A stretch of 15,755 nucleotides of DNA from Bacteroidia bacterium (GTDB taxonomy: Bacteria > Bacteroidota > Bacteroidia > Bacteroidales > Azobacteroidaceae). Each line of letters starts with the position of its first letter. The first letter of the stretch is position 1. The position numbers and the translations under genes were made by a program. The notes beneath the pieces are model-generated. The model worked only from the letters and a program-made list of their open reading frames with translations, was not told where the DNA came from and made no database searches. Positions 1 through 5,845 of this stretch are shown here, piece by piece. Location of the stretch: contig BNTV01000109.1 in the NCBI GenBank assembly GCA_025996865.1, positions 1 to 15,755 on the forward strand, read 5' to 3'.

Positions 1-173
1 TAATGTGACAAAATTATTACTTGTCATCAAGAGAAAAAAGTCTTTGAAAACGCCAAGTCGCTCCACTATAAGACCATAGATTACAGCCTGTTATCTGTCA
101 AATCGTGTGCAAAATTAGGCATTTTTTTGGCTTTGGTTGTCCTCACAACCTTTTGCCGTTTTGTTGGCGTTAG

Positions 174-202
174 TGGACCTGGAGGGATTCGAACCCTCGT
201 CC
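174..202 (-). other. tmRNA/tRNA-like 3'-terminal fragment
   Basis: Read on the minus strand this stretch gives GGAC, a perfect 5-bp T-stem (GAGGG / CCCTC) around the canonical T-loop TTCGAAT, then CAGGTCC and A as a 3' acceptor strand and discriminator. The wording GGACGAGGGTTCGAATCCCTCCAG is very like the 3' end of bacterial tmRNA (ssrA). I find no matching 5' acceptor strand GGACCTG within 400 bases upstream, where the oxidoreductase gene already lies, and no tag-reading frame. CCA is not encoded; CTAA follows. I therefore read it as a detached 3' end, such as an old integration scar at ssrA or a tRNA gene, rather than a working RNA gene. An intact but divergent RNA is less likely. Confidence 0.5.
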
Positions 203-234
203 AACACCTATTTTCTCTCATGTGTCGGTTATTG

Positions 235-336
235 TTATAGGGCTTCTATCGAAATCCAAGTTTTGTGTTGAGAAGAAGGAATTTCGCCGGTGTGCAGATA
301 ACAATCGGTGCGGCCGCATTGCGTACAATCGCCCAT
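235..336 (-). CDS. possible small Cys-rich peptide (33 aa), unknown
   Basis: The minus-strand frame from an ATG at 336 to TAA at 235 encodes 33 residues beginning MGDCTQCGRTDCYLHTGE. The C-x2-C-G-R-x-D-C-x2-H arrangement looks like a small metal-binding knuckle. The frame is open upstream to about 402, adding RPECQYKPSPPDA with a further Cys, but no standard start codon occurs there. It begins inside the 3' end of the oxidoreductase frame and stops just before the tmRNA-like fragment. I do not recognise a family. It may be a real micro-protein, the tail of a truncated gene, or chance. Confidence 0.25.
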   Translation of the reverse strand: MGDCTQCGRTDCYLHTGEIPSSQHKTWISIEAL

Positions 337-386
337 TGCATCGGGGGGCGACGGTTTGTACTGACATTCGGGACGATTAGCAATAA

Positions 387-1490
387 TTACTTGAACGCAA
401 CCGTTTTACCTGTCCGTGCGCTTTTTTTAGCATCTTCCAAAATCTTCACAACAATCCGGTTGTTTTCAATGGAAGCCAAATCCGTTGCTTTGAGTTTCAA
501 TTTGCCGTTAATCAAATTGGCAAAATAGTTGAACGGCTCGTTTTCCAATTCCGGCAGTTCGGTCAACCGGAGGGAAACGGCGGGTACTTCTCGTTTTAAC
601 CGGTATTCGAAATTATTGGCATTCAATGCTTTCACATAACCTGCTGCGCCATAAACCTCCATGTCTTTCCGGTCAACCGGCCAGTTCCATGAGCCTTGAA
701 TAATGGCTTGTGCATGTTTATATTTCAGGATAATCGTTGCCTGATCATCAACTTTGGGATAGACCTCCGGCTTGATAGTTTGCAAAACAGCCGTGACGGA
801 TTCCGGAGCCTCGTTTTTCATCAACCAAGTCACCAGATTGGCTCCGTAGCAGCCGAAATCGATGACAGCGCCTCCGCCGTTTAAGACCGGATCGGTCAGC
901 CATGCCAGAAATTCCTTGCTGCAACCGATTTCCACCGGGCCTTTGTGGCCGTCATTGACAAGTACTTTGTTGATAGCGCCGATTTCATTGTTGGCCGTAG
1001 CCATTTCAAACGCTTTCCGGTTGGTCGGATACCAGGATGTTTCGTAATTGGTCAAAACCAGGATGTTGTATTTTTTCGCCAGTCCGGACATGCGGTTGGC
1101 GTGATCGACACTCACTGCCAAAGGCTTTTCGACCATGACATGAATCCCGTGCGGTGCGCAAACTTCGACAGTATGCAAATGGTCATAAATGGAATTAAAA
1201 GCCACCACACCTTGCGGCTTTGTTTTTGCAACCATGGTTTCCAAATCATCATAGACCAAGTCCATGTCGAATTTGAAGCGATCGGCCAATCGCTTTACCA
1301 ATTCTTTGTTTTTCTCGGCAATGCCTACAATTTGGATATCCGTACGTTTCCCGTAGTCTTTCAGTAAACCGTTGATGTGGTCGTGACTTAATCCGTCAAT
1401 TCCTATCCGAACCGGTTTTTCGGTTTGCGAAAAGGATTGTTGGAAACAAAAAATGCTAAAGCAAAAAAATAAAATTAAACGTGTTTTCAT
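387..1490 (-). CDS. Gfo/Idh/MocA-family oxidoreductase, exported
   Basis: This 367-residue protein belongs to the NAD(P)-dependent oxidoreductases that act on sugars and cyclitols. Residues 1-22 (MKTRLILFFCFSIFCFQQSFSQ) form a Sec signal peptide ending in S-Q, so it should act in the periplasm, as several Bacteroidetes relatives do. Family landmarks are the E-K-P motif at 121-123 (catalytic Lys) and GGGAVIDFGCYGANL at 205-219, the C-terminal domain signature. The N-terminal dinucleotide loop is odd: VRIGIDGLSHDHINGLL at 27-43 replaces the usual GxGxxG, so cofactor use may differ or be lost. A TAACTTTG promoter box lies 24-31 bases upstream of the ATG, so it is probably transcribed alone. Substrate unknown. 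The family call is secure. Confidence 0.85.
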   Translation of the reverse strand: MKTRLILFFCFSIFCFQQSFSQTEKPVRIGIDGLSHDHINGLLKDYGKRTDIQIVGIAEKNKELVKRLADRFKFDMDLVYDDLETMVAKTKPQGVVAFNSIYDHLHTVEVCAPHGIHVMVEKPLAVSVDHANRMSGLAKKYNILVLTNYETSWYPTNRKAFEMATANNEIGAINKVLVNDGHKGPVEIGCSKEFLAWLTDPVLNGGGAVIDFGCYGANLVTWLMKNEAPESVTAVLQTIKPEVYPKVDDQATIILKYKHAQAIIQGSWNWPVDRKDMEVYGAAGYVKALNANNFEYRLKREVPAVSLRLTELPELENEPFNYFANLINGKLKLKATDLASIENNRIVVKILEDAKKSARTGKTVAFK

Positions 1491-1513
1491 ATCATGCTAA
1501 AATTATAAGAGCA

Positions 1514-1547
1514 CAAAGTTAGCATAAAATCTTCACTTACACACAAA
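1514..1547 (-). promoter_or_regulatory. Bacteroidetes-type promoter of the oxidoreductase
   Basis: On the minus strand TAACTTTG (1514-1521) matches the -7 consensus TAnnTTTG. A TTTG at 1544-1547 sits 22 bases upstream, close to the usual -33 spacing of 19-21. It lies just before the ATG at 1490, implying a short leader. Confidence 0.55.
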
Positions 1548-1595
1548 CGCATAAAAATGTAATTCAAAATTTATAGGGGAAATATACAAAAATTT

Positions 1596-1700
1596 CTATT
1601 CAATCTTTTTAAAACATTTTTTATGGGTGCATTTATGATAGATACAGACCAGTATTTGGTTAGCGTTTTTTACGTCGATCTTGTGTTTTAGACGTTTCAT
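1596..1700 (-). CDS. possible small ORF (34 aa) in frame after 1701-1901
   Basis: A basic 34-residue frame (begins MKRLKHKIDVKNANQ, ends CFKKIE) starts with ATG directly after the TGA that ends the 66-residue frame upstream, in the same reading frame (TGA-ATG). It contains C, H and K clusters (YHKCTHKKC). It could be the second half of one gene broken by a stop, a coupled micro-ORF, or noise. Not recognised. Confidence 0.2.
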   Translation of the reverse strand: MKRLKHKIDVKNANQILVCIYHKCTHKKCFKKIE

Positions 1701-1901
1701 TCAACTGGGATTCCATATACAGCGACCTAAATCTGTCCAAATGGCATCGAAATTTTTCTCGTAATCATAAAAGATGCAATAGAGTTTATCGAGATTGCTT
1801 TGCATACCAAACTCATTTATCATTTGTCTCAGGCGTATTGCACCAAAGAGCATGAAACAACGTTCGGCGGAGCCAAATTGTTGCGGGTTCCATGTGACCA
1901 T
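1701..1901 (-). CDS. hypothetical small protein (66 aa), unknown
   Basis: The ATG-started frame runs from 1901 to TGA at 1701 in the 536-base gap between the oxidoreductase and dnaX. The protein is rich in aromatic residues and Cys (CIFYDYEKNFDAIWTDLGRC), has no signal peptide and no membrane span, and its composition looks protein-like. If the TGA is read through, the frame continues for 34 more residues to 1596, giving about 101 in all. That suggests either a decayed gene, perhaps a transposase-like remnant, or two micro-proteins. No family recognised and no convincing promoter seen upstream. Confidence 0.35.
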   Translation of the reverse strand: MVTWNPQQFGSAERCFMLFGAIRLRQMINEFGMQSNLDKLYCIFYDYEKNFDAIWTDLGRCIWNPS

Positions 1902-1995
1902 AAAAAAACAAATTAATTACACATGAAAATATACGATTTGGTGGATTTCGGGCAAACATTCTTAACCAAACATACCATTTGAATATTTTTATGAC

Positions 1996-2003
1996 TACCT
2001 TTG
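1996..2003 (+). promoter_or_regulatory. -7 promoter box of dnaX
   Basis: TACCTTTG fits TAnnTTTG and lies 23 bases before the dnaX ATG. The only nearby TTTG (1978-1981) is 14 bases upstream, too close for a standard -33 element, so the upstream half is weak. Confidence 0.45.
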
Positions 2004-2026
2004 TAAGAAATTTTTTTTAATTCACG

Positions 2027-3538
2027 ATGGATAATTATATTGTTTCGGCGAGAAAGTATCGTCCTTCCACTTTTCAGTCGGTGGTTGGTCAAAAATCATT
2101 GACTACTACGCTTAAAAATGCGATTATCAACAATAAATTGGCGCATGCTTATTTGTTTTGTGGTCCGCGCGGGGTCGGGAAGACCACTTGTGCGCGCATT
2201 TTTGCCAAGACCATCAATTGTTTTCACCCAACGCCGGAAGGCGAAGCCTGTAATGAATGTGAATCTTGCTGTTCGTTCAATGAAAACCGTTCGCTGAACA
2301 TTCACGAGTTGGATGCAGCGTCGAACAATTCGGTCGATGACATCCGCGCGTTGACCGAGCAAGTGCGTATTATGCCTCAACTGGGGAAATACAAAGTGTA
2401 TATCATCGACGAGGTACACATGCTCACTCAGTCTGCTTTCAACGCTTTTTTGAAGACTCTGGAAGAGCCGCCTCATCATGCCGTTTTTATTTTGGCGACT
2501 ACCGAAAAACATAAAATTCTGCCGACCATTCTTTCGCGTTGCCAGATTTACGATTTTAGTCGAATCGGTATCAATGACATTGTTGATTATCTGGAATATG
2601 TTGCCAAACAGGAAAATATATCCTACGAACGGGAAGCGTTGAATATCATTGCACAAAAAGCCGATGGTGGAATGCGTGATGCCTTGTCGATTTTCGACCA
2701 GGTAGTCAGTTTTTCGCAAGGGAACGTAACTTACAAGACCGTAATTGATAACCTGAATGTCTTGGATTACGATTATTATTTCCGCATAACGGACGCCATT
2801 TTGCAGAACAATGTTGCCCAATGCCTGTTGCTGCTGAATGAAATTTTGAGTAAAGGCTTTGACGGACAGCATATTATCAGTGGTTTGGCTTTGTTCTTGC
2901 GGGATTTATTGGTTTGCAAAGATCCGCAAACGATTGTTTTGTTTGAGGTAGGTGATGCCGTCAAAGAGAAATACCTTGAGTTGGCGCGTCGCTGCGAAGC
3001 GCCTTTCTTGTACAAAGCCATGGAGCTGACGAATGAAACGGATTTGAGCTACCGGTACAGCAAGAATAAACGGTTTGCGATTGAATTGCTGCTCATTCGG
3101 CTTTGTCAGGTGAAGGCTTCTCCCGAGGAAGGCGATAAAAAAAAAATTGTAATTGAAGCGATTGGTGGGAAAAATGAGAGTAAAGAGGAAAATTTTAAGG
3201 ATTTTGAAAATCTTAATGACTCTAAGACCGTTACCCAAACAAATAATATTCCAAAAGTTTCTAATGAGAATAGCCTTTTAGTAAAACCAATCGCTCGCGT
3301 AAGGCTCAACGGTGATCCGGAACAAGCGAGCAAGCCTGAAACGGGTTCTTCACAAGCTGAAAACCCGACTCAAACGGATCCTTCCTGGGAAGACAGGGTC
3401 AAGTCATGGAAAGAGGATGCGAATCAAAAAGACCATACACAAACATTATTTACCGATAAGGAAAAATATTTGTATATGGTCGATAAGAATCCGAGTCTAA
3501 AAGACTTGGTGAAAGAATTTAATCTCCGTTTAGACTAA
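2027..3538 (+). CDS. dnaX: DNA polymerase III subunit gamma/tau
   Basis: This is the AAA+ motor of the clamp loader, which loads the sliding clamp at the replication fork. The 503-residue protein shows the family order: RPSTFQSVVGQ near 12-22, Walker A GPRGVGKT at 46-53, a zinc-binding cysteine set (C65, C75, C78, C81), Walker B YIIDEVH at 125-131, sensor-1 ATTE at 157-160 and SRC near 170-172. The AAA+ and lid/collar regions run to about residue 365. A charged, low-complexity linker (about 370-465) leads to a short conserved-looking tail, KDLVKEFNLRLD. It is somewhat shorter than many tau proteins. The last 35 codons plus downstream sequence are repeated almost perfectly at 4361-4497. The stop codon would have overlapped the convergent palmitoyltransferase gene before the cassette between them arrived. 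Confidence 0.96.
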   Translation: MDNYIVSARKYRPSTFQSVVGQKSLTTTLKNAIINNKLAHAYLFCGPRGVGKTTCARIFAKTINCFHPTPEGEACNECESCCSFNENRSLNIHELDAASNNSVDDIRALTEQVRIMPQLGKYKVYIIDEVHMLTQSAFNAFLKTLEEPPHHAVFILATTEKHKILPTILSRCQIYDFSRIGINDIVDYLEYVAKQENISYEREALNIIAQKADGGMRDALSIFDQVVSFSQGNVTYKTVIDNLNVLDYDYYFRITDAILQNNVAQCLLLLNEILSKGFDGQHIISGLALFLRDLLVCKDPQTIVLFEVGDAVKEKYLELARRCEAPFLYKAMELTNETDLSYRYSKNKRFAIELLLIRLCQVKASPEEGDKKKIVIEAIGGKNESKEENFKDFENLNDSKTVTQTNNIPKVSNENSLLVKPIARVRLNGDPEQASKPETGSSQAENPTQTDPSWEDRVKSWKEDANQKDHTQTLFTDKEKYLYMVDKNPSLKDLVKEFNLRLD

Positions 3539-3568
3539 CATTTTTTGTAAAGCGTCCACTTTGATCAG
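3432..3568 (+). repeat. 137-bp direct repeat, copy 1 (dnaX tail)
   Basis: This contains the last 35 codons of the intact dnaX, its stop, and 30 bases that on the minus strand read as the palmitoyltransferase C-terminus (VDALQKMLV). It matches 4361-4497 at a constant offset of 929, with one difference (T3475 versus C4404, a silent TAT/TAC change in dnaX). After 3568 there are 17 bases not present in copy 2, then 11 more matching bases (ACTTTTTTCTA at 3586-3596 and 4498-4508). The duplicated block was therefore at least 148 bp. Confidence 0.97.
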
Positions 3569-3593
3569 CGTTTGCCAAAGTAAATACTTTTTT
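3558..3593 (+). terminator. possible dnaX terminator hairpin
   Basis: ACTTTG (3558-3563) and CAAAGT (3576-3581) are perfect inverted arms around 12 bases, followed after a short AT gap by a T6 run (3588-3593). The second arm lies within the 17 bases unique to copy 1, so the hairpin exists only on the dnaX side. Six base pairs, mostly A-T, make it weak. Confidence 0.35.
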
Positions 3594-3598
3594 CTACA

Positions 3599-3631
3599 TT
3601 GACTATATGAATGAAAAAATAATTATCTTTG
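3599..3631 (+). promoter_or_regulatory. promoter of the toxin-antitoxin operon
   Basis: TATCTTTG at 3624-3631 is a good -7 box (TAnnTTTG). TTG at 3599-3601 lies 22 bases upstream as a partial -33 element. The antitoxin ATG follows 26 bases later. It lies inside the inserted cassette, so the cassette brings its own promoter. Confidence 0.5.
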
Positions 3632-3657
3632 TATATGAAATTTTAAAATAAAATCCG

Positions 3658-3915
3658 ATGCAAGCATATAAACTGAATACATATATTTCCAATGATGGCG
3701 TAATTTTGCTGCCTTCCTTTCCTGATTTGTATAATAAAAAAGTGGAATTAATTATTCTTCCCATAGAAGAACAAACAAAAAGTAAGATAAAAGAAGAAGA
3801 AAGCAACTATACAACTTTGGATTTTATAAATGAGTTTTCAGGCATTTTGAAAGGTCTGAACGACCAAGATGTTGAAAATGCCAAATACGAAAGATTAAAA
3901 AAGAAATATTTGTAG
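3658..3915 (+). CDS. VapB-like antitoxin (85 aa)
   Basis: This small protein is the first gene of a two-gene operon whose second gene is a PIN-domain toxin; its role is to bind and neutralise the toxin and repress the operon. Its N-terminal part (VILLPSFPDLYNKKVELIIL, then PIEE) resembles the DNA-binding half of Bacteroidetes antitoxins paired with PIN toxins. The C-terminal part (FSGILKG, then NDQDVENAKYERLKKKYL) is the helix-rich, charged toxin-binding tail. The TAG stop overlaps a possible GTG start of the toxin by one base. The VELIILPI segment recurs as VEVIVLPI in the orphan antitoxin at 13911-14141. The call rests on position, size and tail pattern. Confidence 0.75.
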   Translation: MQAYKLNTYISNDGVILLPSFPDLYNKKVELIILPIEEQTKSKIKEEESNYTTLDFINEFSGILKGLNDQDVENAKYERLKKKYL

Positions 3916-3917
3916 TG

Positions 3918-4334
3918 ATGAAAGTACTGATAGATACAAATATCATCATGGACATTGCATTGGAAAGATCCCCGTTTTATAATCATGCAATAATCCTCTT
4001 TCAGAAAATTCATGACAAACAATTACAAGGGAGTATTTCAGCTTCTACCGTTACAGATATTTTCTACTTGGTACAGAGAGAAAAAGGCAGACAAACTGCT
4101 ACCTGCTTTTTAAAGAAATTAATCAAAGTAATAGATATTATAGGAGTTGACAAAGATACGATTGTGAATGCTTTACAATTAGAATGGAATGATTTTGAAG
4201 ATGCGGTTCAAGCGCAAGTTGCTTTAGAAAACGAAATAGATATTATCATAACAAGAAATGCAAAAGATTTTCAGGAGATTAAAAATATAAAGGTTTTTTC
4301 TCCTGTTGATTTCATCAATTTTTTGCCTTCATGA
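3918..4334 (+). CDS. PIN-domain RNase toxin, VapC-like
   Basis: PIN toxins are Mg2+-dependent ribonucleases that stop growth by cutting specific RNAs when the antitoxin is lost. The 138-residue protein opens with MKVLIDTNIIMD, the first catalytic Asp motif. It continues with SASTVTDIFYL, the acidic WNDFEDAVQAQVA helix, and IITRNAKDF carrying the last conserved Asp. All expected acidic positions are present, so it is likely active. I chose the ATG at 3918, two bases after the antitoxin stop; GTG at 3915 would overlap that stop and is also possible. The gene ends 26 bases before copy 2 of the dnaX-tail repeat, so the pair fills the duplicated interval. Confidence 0.85.
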   Translation: MKVLIDTNIIMDIALERSPFYNHAIILFQKIHDKQLQGSISASTVTDIFYLVQREKGRQTATCFLKKLIKVIDIIGVDKDTIVNALQLEWNDFEDAVQAQVALENEIDIIITRNAKDFQEIKNIKVFSPVDFINFLPS

Positions 4335-4360
4335 TAAAGAAAATCCATTAAAAGAAAAAA

Positions 4361-4497
4361 ACCATACACAAACATTATTTACCGATAAGGAAAAATATTT
4401 GTACATGGTCGATAAGAATCCGAGTCTAAAAGACTTGGTGAAAGAATTTAATCTCCGTTTAGACTAACATTTTTTGTAAAGCGTCCACTTTGATCAG
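4361..4497 (+). repeat. 137-bp direct repeat, copy 2 (relic dnaX tail)
   Basis: This near-identical second copy of 3432-3568 still reads as the dnaX C-terminus in an open frame ending at TAA 4465-4467, but has no start or upstream gene body. Its right part is the true 3' end of the serine palmitoyltransferase gene, which stops at 4459, so the relic dnaX stop and the palmitoyltransferase stop overlap by 9 bases. Only one substitution separates the copies, although this one no longer codes for DnaX, which points to a recent duplication or ongoing gene conversion. Confidence 0.97.
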
Positions 4498-5658
4498 ACT
4501 TTTTTCTATTTTCTCCATTGCTTGGTCTAATTGGTCGAAAGTGTGCGTCGCCATTAAAGAGAAACGAATCAAAGTATCACTTGGAGCTACTGCGGGAGAA
4601 ACTACCGGATTAACGAAGATTCCTTGTTCGAACAAATCACGTGTAATATAGAACGTTTTGTCATTATCCCTGATAAATATCGGTATAATCGGCGTAGAGG
4701 TATTTCCGATTTCACAACCCATCTCGCGGAAACCTTTCAAGGCGTAATCGGTCAGTTTCCACAAATTTTCGATTCGTTCAGGTTCGCTCACCATAATATC
4801 AAAAGCGGCATTGGCTGCAGCTATGGCTGCCGGCGTGCTGCTCGCACTGAAAATGTAAGAACGTGAATTGTGTCGTAAATAATTGATTACCGGATCGGAA
4901 GCTGCAATAAATCCGCCTATCGAAGCCAATGATTTACTGAAAGTTCCCATGACTAAATCAATATCGGGCATTACATTGAAATAGTCGCACGTACCGCGTC
5001 CCTGACGGCCTAAGACGCCTAATCCGTGGGCTTCGTCAACCATGACGTTGGCATTGTATTTTCGTGCTAACCGGGTGATTTCGGGGAGATTGGAAATATC
5101 TCCTTCCATGCTGAAAACACCATCGACAACAATCAGTTTGATTTTATCGGGAGTACATTTCATCAACTGTTTTTCCAGTGATTCCATGTCGTTGTGACGG
5201 AATTTCAACTTTTGAGAGTAAGATACACGGTGGCCTTCGATAATAGATGCATGGTCTAATTCATCCCATAAAATAAAATCTTCACGACCGGTAAGACATG
5301 ATACCACACCTTCATTAACCTGAAACCCTGTTGAATAAATCATTGCATCGTCTTTTCCAACAAAATCGGCTAATTTTTTTTCAAACTCTACGTGGATATC
5401 TAATGTCCCATTGAGGTGTCGGCTGCCCGCCATTCCCGTCCCGTATTTTTTAGTGGCGGCGATGGCTGCTTCTTTGACCTTCGGATGGTTTGTCAGTCCT
5501 AAATAAGAATTAGAACCGAACATTAAAACCTTTCTACCGTTAATTATTACTTCCGTATCCTGATCGCTTTGAATCACTTTTGAATAGGGATACAGGCCTG
5601 CGGCTTTCGCTCTTTGTGGAATATCGTACTTCCTCAGTTTCTCAACAAGAAGGTTCAT
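4459..5658 (-). CDS. spt: serine palmitoyltransferase-like alpha-oxoamine synthase
   Basis: This PLP enzyme joins L-serine and palmitoyl-CoA to 3-ketosphinganine, the first step of sphingolipid synthesis, in the cytoplasm. The 399-residue protein has the family's landmarks: H136 in DELDHAS (stacks on PLP), VDEAHGLGVLG with D208 and H211, and the Schiff-base Lys in GTFSKSLASIGGF (K242). The N-terminus (LLVEKLRKYDIPQRAKAAGLY) and the FGSNSYLGLT segment are, from memory, close to the Bacteroides serine palmitoyltransferase. The related glycine C-acetyltransferase (kbl) is the main alternative. Its 3' end lies in repeat copy 2. A TATCTTTG box lies about 90 bases upstream, so it has its own promoter and a fairly long leader. 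Confidence 0.82.
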   Translation of the reverse strand: MNLLVEKLRKYDIPQRAKAAGLYPYSKVIQSDQDTEVIINGRKVLMFGSNSYLGLTNHPKVKEAAIAATKKYGTGMAGSRHLNGTLDIHVEFEKKLADFVGKDDAMIYSTGFQVNEGVVSCLTGREDFILWDELDHASIIEGHRVSYSQKLKFRHNDMESLEKQLMKCTPDKIKLIVVDGVFSMEGDISNLPEITRLARKYNANVMVDEAHGLGVLGRQGRGTCDYFNVMPDIDLVMGTFSKSLASIGGFIAASDPVINYLRHNSRSYIFSASSTPAAIAAANAAFDIMVSEPERIENLWKLTDYALKGFREMGCEIGNTSTPIIPIFIRDNDKTFYITRDLFEQGIFVNPVVSPAVAPSDTLIRFSLMATHTFDQLDQAMEKIEKSLIKVDALQKMLV

Positions 5659-5747
5659 AAATAAATATTAAAATTAATCAAAAAATTATCTCAATATTTC
5701 TGCCTTTCGCTCCCTTCTGACTCCATACCTGAGTAAAAAGCAGGCTG

Positions 5748-5755
5748 CAAAGATA
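5748..5755 (-). promoter_or_regulatory. -7 box of the serine palmitoyltransferase promoter
   Basis: The minus-strand TATCTTTG is a perfect TAnnTTTG match. It lies about 90 bases before the ATG at 5658. The -33 element is not clear (GTTTC-like sequence near the expected position). Confidence 0.5.
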
Positions 5756-5845
5756 AGAATAATTTCTAAATAGAAACACATTTTGCCGAAAATTTCAAAA
5801 AAAGAAATTATAAAATTAGAATGAAGGCCACAAAATACAGCTTAA

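Noticed and set aside
129..157. Hairpin GGTTGT-CCTC-ACAACC downstream of the tmRNA-like fragment
   Set aside because: A short 6-bp stem; on the minus strand it is followed by A-rich rather than U-rich RNA, and the plus-strand T4 is too weak to call a terminator.
49..171. Inverted repeat AACGCCAA / TTGGCGTT flanking about 107 bases
   Set aside because: Eight bases at this spacing are within chance expectation and no element lies between the arms.
945..1367. 140-residue plus-strand open frame inside the oxidoreductase gene
   Set aside because: It is antisense to a well-supported gene and its translation has no domain or signal features; it is a shadow of the real frame.
2096..2872. 258-residue minus-strand open frame within dnaX
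   Set aside because: It lies fully antisense to conserved AAA+ motifs of dnaX and has no recognisable content.
3432..4497. Interpretation of the 137-bp repeats as a CRISPR or satellite array
   Set aside because: There are only two copies, separated by two genes, and the repeat itself is recognisable coding sequence of the neighbouring genes.
5659..5845. Short 11-codon upstream frame in the leader of the palmitoyltransferase
   Set aside because: Too short and not flanked by attenuator-like alternative hairpins; nothing supports regulation by a leader peptide.
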